This document shows, piece by piece, positions 33,314-41,994 of a stretch of 64,000 nucleotides of DNA; within the stretch, counting starts at the first letter, position 1; each line of letters opens with the position of its first letter. The DNA is from Rhizobium sp. R635. Its GTDB lineage: Bacteria; Pseudomonadota; Alphaproteobacteria; Rhizobiales; Rhizobiaceae. The notes below the pieces were generated by a model that saw only the letters and a list, made by a program, of their open reading frames with translations, ran no database searches and was not told the origin of the DNA. A program made the position numbers and the translations under genes. Where the stretch lies: NCBI RefSeq assembly GCF_002211285.1, contig NZ_LOKX01000007.1, positions 62,001 to 126,000 on the forward strand, given 5' to 3'.

Positions 33314-35002
33314 ATGAGCGGGGCAGAGGTGGCACGACGGGCTTCTTCCAAATCAAGGCACGACGAGAACCTGCCAGTGAACTGGCAGGAACTGCTGGAC
33401 CGTGCCGTGAGCCTGGATTGGGAATGCCGCACCGGCGAGGCGCTCGAAGCCGCGGAGGCTGCCTACGAGGCGGCACTCGAAGCCGGCGACGTCGCCGGAG
33501 CCCTGCGCGTCTCGCATCGGCTGGCGCTCATCCATTTCAACAAGGATGCCCTGGCCGAAGGGCTGAAGATGTGCCTTCGCGCCGATACCTGGCTGAGATA
33601 TTGCCAGGATGAGGCTGCCATCATTTCCCTGCAATCGATCCATGGCGGCATTCTCGTGGCGCTCGGCGACCTCGAAACCGGCTTCGCCCTGCTGATCGAC
33701 TGCCAGAAGCGCACCAAGACCTGCACCGATCCCCTGGCCAACTGGCGCGCGCGCACTGCCTATGCGATGGCGCTGTTCGATACGAAAGACTTCGATCGCG
33801 CAGCGCAAGCCGCAGCCGAAAGTCTGGACTATGCGGAGGCGAGCGGTCTGGCGACGGGCTCCGTGCTGATTGCCCGCTCGATCGCCAGCCGCCTGGCGGC
33901 GCGCTCGCTCGGCGAACATCGTCTGGCAGGCCGGGAAATCGACGACGTTCTGCTTGCCCGCACGGAAGAACAGCTGCGTTCGATTCTGACGCAGGCCGAG
34001 GCGGAAAAGCTGAGTTATGAGATTGCCGAGTGCCATTGCTATCTCGGGCTCCTGGCATGGACGCGCGGCGACGAAGCAGCGGCCGCGGCCCGCTATGTGG
34101 CGGCGATCGCCGCCTCCCGTGCCGCCCAGGACGATGTGCTGCAGGCGGAGACCTTCTACTGGTATGCCTATCTTCTGGCAGGACAGGGCGCTTTCGATGA
34201 AGCGGTGTCTTTGCTTGCCGGCATCGAGGCGATGGAGCAGGTTCTTTCCGTACCGCGCATGAAGCTGCGCCATTTCGAGATGCGCTTCCGGATTGCCGAA
34301 ATGGCCGGCGACTGGAGGGCGGCCTTCGGCCATCACAGGGTCTATCACGGGCTGGTGCTCGAAGATTATCGGCGGCTTGCCTCGGCGCGCGCCTATACGA
34401 TGAAGCTTACGCTCGATCTGGAAACGATGCGCCGCAAGGAAGACAGCGCCCGGCTGGAGCGCGAGCGCTTGCTGGAGGAAAATCTGCGGCTTGCCTCCGA
34501 GCAGCGCGAGGCGGCCCTCGCATCGCGCACCGACCCGCTGACCGGCCTCGGCAATCGGCGTGAATTGCAGTTGCGCTGCAAGGACTGGATCGAAACAGGC
34601 GTCACCCATGCGGCGCTGATGCTGGTCGACATCGACCATTTCAAACGCATCAACGATGTCTTTTCCCATTCGATCGGCGATATCGTCCTCTGCCGGCTTG
34701 CCGGCTTGCTCGGCGATACCGGCCGGGAAGGCAGCCTGGCGATCCGAATGGGCGGTGAGGAATTCCTTCTTTTGCTTCCCGGCACGACGACCGGGGATGG
34801 CTTGGTTGAGGCTGAGCGGCTGCGCCTGCGGGTGCAGGATCACGATTGGTCGCAGGTGGCCCCGGAGCTCGCCGTCACCTGCTCCATCGGCCTAGCGGAC
34901 TGGTTTCTGGCCGATAGCCTGGAAGCGGCTCTGCAAGTGGCGGATGCCAACCTCTACGTCGCCAAGAATACCGGCCGTAACCGATGTGTGGCTGCGGCCT
35001 GA
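33314..35002 (+). CDS. Diguanylate cyclase with N-terminal TPR-like helical domain
   Basis: A 562-residue soluble protein. Residues 20-360 are a run of helical, TPR-like units rich in Ala and Leu without membrane segments. A coiled-coil follows (LETMRRKEDSARLERERLLE, about 368-400), then a GGDEF domain from SRTDPLTGLGNRREL with the active-site GGEEF at 480-484. The catalytic form is intact, so it should make c-di-GMP. The allosteric I-site RxxD expected at 471-474 reads REGS, so product inhibition is probably absent. No clear ribosome-binding site precedes ATG 33314, so the true start is uncertain. Signal input is unknown. Confidence 0.9.
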   Translation: MSGAEVARRASSKSRHDENLPVNWQELLDRAVSLDWECRTGEALEAAEAAYEAALEAGDVAGALRVSHRLALIHFNKDALAEGLKMCLRADTWLRYCQDEAAIISLQSIHGGILVALGDLETGFALLIDCQKRTKTCTDPLANWRARTAYAMALFDTKDFDRAAQAAAESLDYAEASGLATGSVLIARSIASRLAARSLGEHRLAGREIDDVLLARTEEQLRSILTQAEAEKLSYEIAECHCYLGLLAWTRGDEAAAAARYVAAIAASRAAQDDVLQAETFYWYAYLLAGQGAFDEAVSLLAGIEAMEQVLSVPRMKLRHFEMRFRIAEMAGDWRAAFGHHRVYHGLVLEDYRRLASARAYTMKLTLDLETMRRKEDSARLERERLLEENLRLASEQREAALASRTDPLTGLGNRRELQLRCKDWIETGVTHAALMLVDIDHFKRINDVFSHSIGDIVLCRLAGLLGDTGREGSLAIRMGGEEFLLLLPGTTTGDGLVEAERLRLRVQDHDWSQVAPELAVTCSIGLADWFLADSLEAALQVADANLYVAKNTGRNRCVAAA

Positions 35003-35018
35003 CGTTTTCAAAAAGACA

Positions 35019-36041
35019 TCAGCCACGCAGCAGCGGCAGAAGCTGATCGCCCTGACGCTTGATCTCCGATAGGTAGGGCGTGTCGGAAAGCACGAAATGC
35101 GTGATACCAAGATCCTGGTATTTGCGCAGCGAGCGGGCGACGTCCGCCGCCGAGCCGACCAGCCAGGTGGTGCCGGCGCCACCGCCGCCGAACTTACCCG
35201 GCGCGGTGTAGAGATTGTCGTCGAGCACGTCGCCGCGCTCATAAAGAGCAAGCAGCCGCTGCTGGCCGACGGCAAGCACACGCTGGTGGTCGTGCCAGCC
35301 GGCGCCCTTGCTCTTTGCCATCTCGGCGACTTTCGCCTCCGCATCGGCCCAGGCCTCATCCGTCGTGTCGCGGACGAGCTGCCTGCTCAGCGCTTTCAGC
35401 CGCTCGATCCGTTCACGCACGCCGTCGAGCGGCTCGCCCCAGAAAAGCTGGACATCGGCCTCGGTGGCCGCCACGCGTTCGGCCGCCTCCGAGGCACCGC
35501 CGAAATAGAATTTGGGGTGCCGGCGCTCGCCGCGGGCCTCGATGCGCGGCACCACGGTGGAGCCGGCCACCCGGAAGTGATCGCCCGCCGAGGTGACGTT
35601 TTCTTCGGTCCACAATCGACGAACCAGCCGCATGAATTCCTTGGTGCGGGCGTATCGATGCGCCTGATCGCCTTCGCTGTCGCCATAGGCCGGCAGGTTA
35701 TCCTTGCCCGAAACGATGTTGATCCGCACGCGTCCGCCCGTCAAATGGTCCAGCGTGGCCGCGGCGGACGCAAAGTTCGCCGGCCGCCAATAGCCCGGGC
35801 GGATCGCAATCAGCGGCTCGAAGGTCGTGGTCCGCGCGGCGAGCGAAGCCGCGACGGTGAATGTATCTGGCCGGCCCCAGCCAGTGCCGATGAGCGCGCC
35901 CTTCCAGCCATGCCCCTCCAGCGCCTTTGCATGGCTGGTCAGGGTATCGAGGCTGTTATGGTTCTCGACGGCGGAATCGCCGCGATGGCCGGGCCGGACG
36001 TCGTTCGGAATATACCAGAGAAATTCGGAAATATTGCTCAT
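35019..36041 (-). CDS. SsuD-like FMNH2-dependent monooxygenase, system B
   Basis: A 340-residue LLM-class monooxygenase similar to alkanesulfonate monooxygenase SsuD. Segments are EFLWYIPNDVRPGHRG, SLAARTTTFEPLIAIRPGYW, LTGGRVRINIVSGKDN (SsuD-type) with AYGDSEGDQAHRYARTKEFM, and the C-terminal LVGSAADVARSLRKYQDLG. Such enzymes cleave C-S bonds of sulfonates or act on related substrates. ATG 36041 (MSNISEF) fits family N termini. ATG 36104 would overlap the preceding gene's stop (ATGA at 36101-36104) and add 21 residues. Last gene of the minus-strand operon 40171-35019. Confidence 0.9.
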   Translation of the reverse strand: MSNISEFLWYIPNDVRPGHRGDSAVENHNSLDTLTSHAKALEGHGWKGALIGTGWGRPDTFTVAASLAARTTTFEPLIAIRPGYWRPANFASAAATLDHLTGGRVRINIVSGKDNLPAYGDSEGDQAHRYARTKEFMRLVRRLWTEENVTSAGDHFRVAGSTVVPRIEARGERRHPKFYFGGASEAAERVAATEADVQLFWGEPLDGVRERIERLKALSRQLVRDTTDEAWADAEAKVAEMAKSKGAGWHDHQRVLAVGQQRLLALYERGDVLDDNLYTAPGKFGGGGAGTTWLVGSAADVARSLRKYQDLGITHFVLSDTPYLSEIKRQGDQLLPLLRG

Positions 36042-36100
36042 GCGATGCTGCGGTTCCGGATGGTTGGGAAAAGGAGGCCGAGGAGAGGCCTCCCGAGAGA

Positions 36101-37468
36101 TCATACGGCCGCCTGTGCCTGCTGCACCTGAAGGGTGAACCCATTCGGCGGACGCCTGAGGCCGAGGTTCTCCCGCAGCGTCGCGCCTTCATATTCATGC
36201 CGGAACAGGCCGCGCTTGCGCAGGATCGGTACGACCTGATCGACGAAATCGGTAAGCCCGGCCGGCAGGACCGGCGGCATGATGTTGAAGGCGTCGGCGG
36301 CGCCGTTTTCGAACCAGGTCTGCATCGCATCGGCGATCTGTTCGGGCGTTCCCACAACGGTCCGGTGGCCGCGCGCGGTGGCGACCGCGAGATAGAGCTG
36401 GCGCAGCGTCAGATTGTTGCGCGAGACGAGATCCGAAACCAGCTTGAGGCGGCTCTTGTTGAGTTCGGTATCTCCAGGCAGGGGAGGGGCGGGATCATCC
36501 AGTGAATAGCCGGAAAGATCGACGCCCCTGTAGTGACGGGCAAGGATGTTCCAGGCGATCGAGGGATGGACGAGCGATTGGATATACTCGTAGTTCGCCT
36601 CAGCTTCGGCTTCCGTCCCGCCGAGAACCGGAAATATGCCGGGACTGATCAGAAGATCCTCCGGCCGCCGTCCGTAGCGGGCGAGCCGCCCCTTGACGTC
36701 GGAATAGAATTCCTGGGCATCATCGAGCGTCTGATTGGCGGTGAAGATCATCTCGGCCGTGCGGGCGGCCAGTTCACGTCCCGGTTCCGATGCCCCGGCC
36801 TGCACGATGACAGGGTAGCCCTGAACGGGGCGGCCGACATTGAGCGGACCGGCTACCGAGAAGAACTTGCCCTTGTGATTGACCAGATGCACCTTGTCGG
36901 GATCGAGATAGACGCCGCTTTCCTTGTCCCGAATGAAGGCGTCGTCCTCGTAGGAATCCCACAATCCCTTGACCAAGTCGACGAATTCCTCCGCCCGCTC
37001 ATAGCGGTCGGCATGTGCGGGATGACCTGCGATCGAAAAATTCTTCGAAACGTCTGCGCCCGTCGTGACGACATTCCATGCCGCCCGGCCCTTGGAAATA
37101 TAGTCGAGCGACGCGAACCGGCGGGCGAGAAGATAGGGGTCCTCATAGGTCGTCGATGCCGTGGCGACGAAGCCGATGTGCCTGGTGGCCTGGGAGAGGG
37201 CAGCCCAGAGGGTCAAGGGTTCAAAATGAGCGCCCTGGGCGGTCCGGCGATATGCTTCGAGGTCGTTGGCACGCTCCCATCCCGCCGGACTGTCGGCGAC
37301 GAAGACGAGATCGAACTTGCCGCGCTCGGCGGTCTCAGCCAGTTCCCGGTAGTGGTCGATGTTGAGGCCGGCATCGGCCTGGGCCTCCGGATGACGCCAG
37401 GCGGCGATATGATGGCCGGTCGCCATGATGAACGCGCCAAGCCGGATTTGCCTTTTCGATGTGCTCAT
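36101..37468 (-). CDS. LLM-class flavin-dependent monooxygenase (NtaA/SnaA/DszA type), system B
   Basis: A 455-residue paralogue of the monooxygenase at 2959-4311. The same landmarks occur in order: QIRLGAFIMATGHHIAAWRH, FVATASTTYEDPYLLARRFA, GRAAWNVVTTGADVSKNF, AGPLNVGRPVQGYPVIVQAG, and VVGTPEQIADAMQTWFENG. ATG 37468 begins MSTSKRQIRLG, and upstream sequence belongs to the ABC genes. Two different LLM monooxygenases in one operon suggest two-step oxidation of an imported compound, or two related substrates. No flavin reductase gene is near. Confidence 0.92.
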   Translation of the reverse strand: MSTSKRQIRLGAFIMATGHHIAAWRHPEAQADAGLNIDHYRELAETAERGKFDLVFVADSPAGWERANDLEAYRRTAQGAHFEPLTLWAALSQATRHIGFVATASTTYEDPYLLARRFASLDYISKGRAAWNVVTTGADVSKNFSIAGHPAHADRYERAEEFVDLVKGLWDSYEDDAFIRDKESGVYLDPDKVHLVNHKGKFFSVAGPLNVGRPVQGYPVIVQAGASEPGRELAARTAEMIFTANQTLDDAQEFYSDVKGRLARYGRRPEDLLISPGIFPVLGGTEAEAEANYEYIQSLVHPSIAWNILARHYRGVDLSGYSLDDPAPPLPGDTELNKSRLKLVSDLVSRNNLTLRQLYLAVATARGHRTVVGTPEQIADAMQTWFENGAADAFNIMPPVLPAGLTDFVDQVVPILRKRGLFRHEYEGATLRENLGLRRPPNGFTLQVQQAQAAV

Positions 37469-37488
37469 TGACTTAATCCCTCGCTGGT

Positions 37489-38238
37489 TCAGGCTGCCTT
37501 GCGGCGGGGGACGTCGACGCCCAGCCGGCCGAGAAGATGGATTCGGAATTCCGAGAAGCGCGGATCGCCGTGATCGCGGGGTGTCGGCAGGTCGACCCTG
37601 AGATCCTCGATGAGGCGGCCTTCGTCGAGAACCAGAATCCGGTCGGCCAGCGAAATCGCCTCGTCGACGTCGTGGGTGACGAGCAGCACCGCAGGACGAT
37701 GCCGTGCGCAGAGCTCCCGCAGCAGATCGTGCATCTTCAGCCGGGTCAGCGCGTCGAGCGCGCCGAAGGGTTCGTCGGCCAGAAGCAGGGCGGGCTCCCG
37801 CACCAGGGAGCGGGCAAGCGCAACCCTCTGCTGCTCGCCGCCAGAAAGCTGGTTCGGCCACGCCGTTTCCCGCCCTTCAAGGCCAACTTCCACCAGGGCC
37901 TTCCTTCCGGCCTCCTGACCGGCGGCGCCACGCAGGCCAAGGGTGACGTTCTCGATGACACTGCGCCACGGCAGCAGGCGGGCATCCTGGAAAACCACCG
38001 AAAGGTTTTCCGGCGTCTCGAGGGTGCCGGTGCCTTCGACACCGTGGTCGAGGCCGGCAAGAGCCCTGAGGAACGTGCTTTTGCCGGAGCCGCTGCGGCC
38101 GAGCAGGGCAACGAACTCGCCTCTCTCGATATCGAGATCCACGCCGTCGAGGATCGTCTTCGCCGCAAATCGGCGGACGAGGCTCCGCACATGGACGGCC
38201 TTGGTTTCAGACTTCAATTTGCCAGAGTGCGGCGCCAT
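37489..38238 (-). CDS. ABC transporter ATP-binding protein, SsuB type, system B
   Basis: A 249-residue NitT/TauT-type ATPase with Walker A GRSGSGKST near residue 45, Q-loop VVFQDARLLPWRSV, signature LSGGEQQRVALARSL, Walker B LLLADEPFGALDA and switch VTHDVDEAISLAD. ATG 38238 is 25 bases inside the end of the permease gene, indicating coupled translation. It is followed after 20 bases by the monooxygenase gene. Confidence 0.93.
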   Translation of the reverse strand: MAPHSGKLKSETKAVHVRSLVRRFAAKTILDGVDLDIERGEFVALLGRSGSGKSTFLRALAGLDHGVEGTGTLETPENLSVVFQDARLLPWRSVIENVTLGLRGAAGQEAGRKALVEVGLEGRETAWPNQLSGGEQQRVALARSLVREPALLLADEPFGALDALTRLKMHDLLRELCARHRPAVLLVTHDVDEAISLADRILVLDEGRLIEDLRVDLPTPRDHGDPRFSEFRIHLLGRLGVDVPRRKAA

Positions 38239-39113
38239 GAGAGGACCCTCCGTTCGATGAGGCGGACGAGGCCGTCCGAAACGAGACCGAGCAGCACATA
38301 GACGACCAGGCCGACGAGGATGACGTCGGTCTGCCCATAATTGCGGGCGAGATCGATCATATAGCCGAGCCCGCTGGTGGCGTTGATCTGCTCGACGACG
38401 ACGAGGGAAACCCAGCAGAGGGTAACGGCGAACCGCAGGCCCAGAAGGAAACCGGGCAATGCGCCCGGCAGCACCACCTGCAGAATGAAGTCCTTCTGGC
38501 TCATGCGGAGCGTCTCGGCCAGTTCGACGTAACGGCTGTCGATGCTGCGAAGCGCATTGTGCGTGTGGATGTAGATCGGCACGATGACGGCAAGCACGAT
38601 GGTCGTTACCTTCATGCTTTCGCCGATGCCGAACCACAGGATCAGCAAGGGGATGAGCGCGAGCGTCGGTATGGCGCGCTTGATCTGGACCGGCCCGTCG
38701 ATCAGGGCTTCGCCGATCCGGGAAAGGCCGGCGATCACGGCCAGCACCGTGCCGATCAGCAATCCGAGACCGAGGCCGAGCAGAGCGCGCGTTGCCGACG
38801 TCACGAAATTATCCTGCAGGCGGCCCTGTTCGATCAGCCTTACGAAAGCCTCGGCGACCGTCCACGGCGCCGACAGGATCCGCGGATCGATCCATCCGAG
38901 CGCCGAGCCTGCCACCCAGGCCAAGACCAGCAAGGCCGGCCCGATCTGCAATCCGAAAGGTATGGCCGGTCCGGGACCCAGCCTGCGCCGAACGCGAGGA
39001 CCGGTGGGGCCGGCAAAGCCGGCAGGTTTGGCCCGGCGTGAACCTGAGTGCGCTATTCTGCCGGCGGATGGCCGCGATAGTTTCGCCTCATCCGCATCCC
39101 AAATGGTTGCCAT
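38214..39113 (-). CDS. ABC transporter permease, SsuC type, system B
   Basis: A 299-residue permease with six hydrophobic segments. LILWFGIGESMKVTTIVLAV near residue 160 and the EAA loop VELAETLRMSQKDFILQVVL are typical of sulfonate/taurine permeases. An extended basic N terminus of about 45 residues (rich in Arg, Pro and Gly) precedes the first helix. AGGAGGAGAT lies just upstream of ATG 39113, a very strong ribosome-binding site. Confidence 0.92.
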   Translation of the reverse strand: MATIWDADEAKLSRPSAGRIAHSGSRRAKPAGFAGPTGPRVRRRLGPGPAIPFGLQIGPALLVLAWVAGSALGWIDPRILSAPWTVAEAFVRLIEQGRLQDNFVTSATRALLGLGLGLLIGTVLAVIAGLSRIGEALIDGPVQIKRAIPTLALIPLLILWFGIGESMKVTTIVLAVIVPIYIHTHNALRSIDSRYVELAETLRMSQKDFILQVVLPGALPGFLLGLRFAVTLCWVSLVVVEQINATSGLGYMIDLARNYGQTDVILVGLVVYVLLGLVSDGLVRLIERRVLSWRRTLAN

Positions 39114-39145
39114 GAACGGATCTCCTCCTGGATGGATGTGGAAAA

Positions 39146-40171
39146 TTACAGGCTCTTGGCCAAAGCCGCGGCGCCGAGCTTTTCGAAGCGATTGTCGAAG
39201 ATCTGCTCCACGTCGAAAGGCTTGTAGCCGAGCTCATCCGCCAGCAGGTCGATGGTTTCCTGGTGACGCTTCTTCACTTCGCTCCAATCGGCGGGAACGA
39301 TCTGTTCGCCGGTCAGCTTGACGAGATATTCCCCATCTTCCCGGCTGAGGCCCTGCTGGTCGACGTAGTATCCCTTGATCCAAGGCTCCGGGTTCCGGTT
39401 TACCCACTCCGTCGCGCGAGCCCAAAGGCCGACATATTCGGCGAGGGCGGCCGCCTTGGCGGGATCGTCCAGAACCCATTGCGGCGCGTAGAGATGGCTG
39501 GGATCGTCCCGCAGTCCATGCTCCAGCAGGGTCGCCCCGTCGGCTCCATATTGACCGATGTAGCGCCTGATATAGACCCCGCCGAGCGGCGCGATATCGA
39601 CCTGCTTGCTCGCCAGCGCCTTCGGGTAGACGTCGCCGGTGCTCGGCAGCTCGACCAGGGTGACGTCGCCGCTCTTCAGCCCGGCTGCGTGCAGCGCGCG
39701 CAGAACGAGAGTGCCCTGGGCCTGGCCCGGGCTGAAGGCGATGCGTTTGCCGCGGAAATCCGCAAGGGTTTTCACCTCCGCGCCCGGTGCGATGCCGAAG
39801 CGGTAGATCGGATTGGCGATCGGATCGCGGCGTTCGCGATAAGCGATGTTGCGGACGGGCAGGTTGTTCCAGTTGGCGAAGATCGAGGGGATCTCGGCCA
39901 CCGATCCGACATCGAGCGCATGAGCGCGGAAGGCTTCCGACGTCTGCGGCCCACCGCTGATATTGGCCCATTTCACTTCGAACGTGAGCTCCTTGTCGAG
40001 GCCGGACAGTTCGAAGGCCTTCTGGGTGACCGGGTCGCCGATCGTCAGCACCGTGCCCGCCGGTACCTTGGCCAGGAGGGGAGCATCCGCCTGGGCCGCA
40101 GCCGGACCGTGGATGGTGCCGAAGCCAAGCAGACTGAACAACGCAATTTTGAATGTCTTTGCCAATGTCAT
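39146..40171 (-). CDS. Substrate-binding protein of SsuA-type ABC transporter, system B
   Basis: A 341-residue periplasmic-binding protein. MTLAKTFKIALFSLLGFGTI through AAA is a signal peptide. ISGGPQTSEAFRAHALDVGS and EVKTLADFRGKRIAFSPGQA are SsuA-like ligand-site regions. ATG 40171 gives the signal peptide directly; an upstream start at 40219 would bury it. First gene of the five-gene operon B (binding protein, permease, ATPase, two monooxygenases). Sulfonate-like ligand is inferred from family and partner enzymes. Confidence 0.92.
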   Translation of the reverse strand: MTLAKTFKIALFSLLGFGTIHGPAAAQADAPLLAKVPAGTVLTIGDPVTQKAFELSGLDKELTFEVKWANISGGPQTSEAFRAHALDVGSVAEIPSIFANWNNLPVRNIAYRERRDPIANPIYRFGIAPGAEVKTLADFRGKRIAFSPGQAQGTLVLRALHAAGLKSGDVTLVELPSTGDVYPKALASKQVDIAPLGGVYIRRYIGQYGADGATLLEHGLRDDPSHLYAPQWVLDDPAKAAALAEYVGLWARATEWVNRNPEPWIKGYYVDQQGLSREDGEYLVKLTGEQIVPADWSEVKKRHQETIDLLADELGYKPFDVEQIFDNRFEKLGAAALAKSL

Positions 40172-40234
40172 CGTCGATCTTCCCGTTTGGATTGTTGTTG
40201 CAGGAACGATGCACGACAAGATCGGATATAATCT

Positions 40235-40257
40235 ACTAAATCGATAGACTATTTAGT
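40235..40257. promoter_or_regulatory. Inverted repeat upstream of monooxygenase operon B
   Basis: ACTAAAT (40235-40241) and ATTTAGT (40251-40257) are perfectly complementary around a 9-base centre, 64 bases upstream of the binding-protein start. The A+T-rich dyad is in promoter position for operon B and may bind its regulator. No regulator gene lies beside this operon. Confidence 0.4.
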
Positions 40258-40348
40258 TTAATATTGGGGTCGCTGGTGAAAAAATATCCCCGAAAGTCGA
40301 GCAGGCGGAACCGCCGCATCCGCCGATGGTGAACGCGCCAAGCATAGG

Positions 40349-40380
40349 AAAGCGCCCGGGAGGCTCATCCGGGGCGCTTT
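40349..40380. terminator. Terminator hairpin after the sugar-acid transporter operon
   Basis: Arms AAAGCGCCC (40349-40357) and GGGCGCTTT (40372-40380) form a perfect 9-bp stem with a 14-base loop, 32 bases past the last gene of the minus-strand operon 44550-40413. The A/T outer pairs make a short U-run on the exit side. Confidence 0.65.
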
Positions 40381-40412
40381 CATAAGCTCGCGAAAGTCAG
40401 GGGCGCTCGAAG

Positions 40413-40751
40413 TCAGGCAGCAGCGGGCGGGTATTCGCTGGCCGAGAAGACGTGATGATGCACCTTGCCCGTGAAGAGTTTCAGGAGCTCTCCTGTCACC
40501 TCGCGGCTCTCGAAGCGCACGTTGGAGCGCAGCGCCGCGTCCACGGCATCCATGTCGGGATAACGAATGGCGAGCGCCATGGCATAGACCGGGGCGCCTT
40601 CGTCGCGTTCCATTCCATCCAGCACCCGGACTTCCTCGGCGCCCGGAAATTGCGTCCATAGCGGGACGAGCCGCTGCTTCACGAAATCGCGAAACTCCTC
40701 TTCCCGACCGGAATGGATTTCGCCTTCAAACAAAGCATAACGAATGATCAT
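40413..40751 (-). CDS. Small dimeric alpha/beta-barrel-like protein, function unknown
   Basis: A 112-residue protein starting MIIRYALFEGEIHSGREEEF, with a compact beta-alpha-beta pattern and a His-rich C terminus (GKVHHHVFSASEY). Overall it resembles the ferredoxin-like dimeric barrel proteins (EthD or antibiotic-biosynthesis-monooxygenase-like), but I do not recognise a specific family. ATG 40751 was chosen because the preceding frame overlaps the hairpin at 40811-40832. It is the last gene of the sugar-acid ABC operon, 94 bases after the binding-protein stop, so a role in handling the imported sugar acid is likely. A mutarotase-like function is one speculative option. Confidence 0.8.
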   Translation of the reverse strand: MIIRYALFEGEIHSGREEEFRDFVKQRLVPLWTQFPGAEEVRVLDGMERDEGAPVYAMALAIRYPDMDAVDAALRSNVRFESREVTGELLKLFTGKVHHHVFSASEYPPAAA

Positions 40752-40810
40752 GGGTTCTCTTTTCCAAAACTCGCGGAGCTGGATCGATGTTGACGTGCTT
40801 ATGGAGGTGA

Positions 40811-40832
40811 GGGCGTATCGGCCGATACGCCC
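40811..40832 (-). promoter_or_regulatory. 22-bp perfect palindrome after the binding-protein gene (intercistronic hairpin)
   Basis: Arms GGGCGTATCGG (40811-40821) and CCGATACGCCC (40822-40832) are perfectly complementary. In RNA this would be a 9-bp stem with GGCC as loop. It starts 14 bases past the binding-protein stop on the transcribed strand and lies before the small gene at 40751. It probably stabilises the upstream mRNA or partly terminates. Confidence 0.6.
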
Positions 40833-40845
40833 CCGATCGTGAGGC

Positions 40846-41943
40846 TTATTTGCCCCAGATTTTCTTGTACTGATCGCGATAGCCGTTATCGGGATCGAAG
40901 CTGTTCTTCGGTCCACCGTCGAATTCGACGTTCGCGCTGGTCACGACATGGAGCGGCGATACATAGCCGGACCACGGGGCGCCCGCGAAAGCGCGGTTCA
41001 ATTCGTCGACGAGCTGCCAGCCCTGGAGATTGAGCGGCTCGGCGACCGTGACGGCCTGGAACTGCTTGGCGCGGATACGCTGATAAGCGCTCTCCGAACC
41101 GTCGCCGGCTGCGACGTTGACCGGCTTTCCATCACCGGCGATACCAGCCGAAGCGAGCGACGGTCCCATGAAGTCGTAATAGAGGTCGTTGATCGCCAGC
41201 GAATGCGTCCACTTCGCGCCGTACTTCTGCAGAAGCGACGTGGTCAGCTGCGGCATGCGCTGGGAAGTTTCGGCGATCGGCGTATCGACATATTCCAGCA
41301 CCGTGCCGCCGAGATCCTCGATTTCCTTCTTCATGCGGTCCGCCTTGGCGATCGCGATCGCATAGGTGGAGTCGGTGAAGATGATGACACCGGGCTTGCC
41401 GCCGGCATCGACGAAGGCCCAGTCTGCCGCGGACTTCGATACTTCCATCGCATCGGTGGTGACGTTGGCGAAGACGCCGACATCGGCAACCGGGCCGACA
41501 GCCGAGGCGGCGTGCCAGGAAACCATCGGAATGCCCGCAGCCTTGGCCGCTTCCATCGCCGGCTTCTGCTCGACGGCATCAAAGCCGTTGATGATGATGC
41601 CATCCGGCTTCAGCGCCATGGCCTGGCCGAAAGCCGCGGTACGCCCGCCGATCGAACCGGCGCCGTCGAGCACCTTGACCGTCCAGCCGAGCGCGCCTGC
41701 CGCTTCCTGGACGCCGTTGGCCACGCCGAGGATGCCACCGTTCTTCATGTCGCCGGCCAGGATGACGATGTTCTTGCCCGCAGCGCCCTTGGGGCCGCTC
41801 GTCGGGCCATCCCAGGCGCTCACCTTGGACGCATATTTCTCGACCACGGCCTTGGCGTCAGCCATGGAATCGGCCATTGCCGGCACACTGAGCATAACGG
41901 CGACGGTTGCGACCGTTGCCTGCAATAAAGTCCTGCGCTTCAT
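40846..41943 (-). CDS. Periplasmic sugar/sugar-acid-binding protein
   Basis: A 365-residue ribose-type binding protein (Peripla_BP_4). MKRRTLLQATVATVAVMLSV through AMA is a signal peptide with a KRR head. DGIIINGFDAVEQKPAMEAA and the hinge region near DLYYDFMGPSLASAGIAG are recognisable. GGAGGA at 41950-41955 fits ATG 41943 better than the overlapping GTG 41949. It is the third gene of the operon ATPase, permease, binding protein, small protein. The ligand is inferred to be a gluconate- or idonate-like sugar acid from the neighbouring enzymes and shared operators. Confidence 0.92.
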   Translation of the reverse strand: MKRRTLLQATVATVAVMLSVPAMADSMADAKAVVEKYASKVSAWDGPTSGPKGAAGKNIVILAGDMKNGGILGVANGVQEAAGALGWTVKVLDGAGSIGGRTAAFGQAMALKPDGIIINGFDAVEQKPAMEAAKAAGIPMVSWHAASAVGPVADVGVFANVTTDAMEVSKSAADWAFVDAGGKPGVIIFTDSTYAIAIAKADRMKKEIEDLGGTVLEYVDTPIAETSQRMPQLTTSLLQKYGAKWTHSLAINDLYYDFMGPSLASAGIAGDGKPVNVAAGDGSESAYQRIRAKQFQAVTVAEPLNLQGWQLVDELNRAFAGAPWSGYVSPLHVVTSANVEFDGGPKNSFDPDNGYRDQYKKIWGK

Positions 41944-41994
41944 GTTCACTCCTCCATTTTGTTTGTTGTGGAATGCCGGGATGAGCCGGCATCC

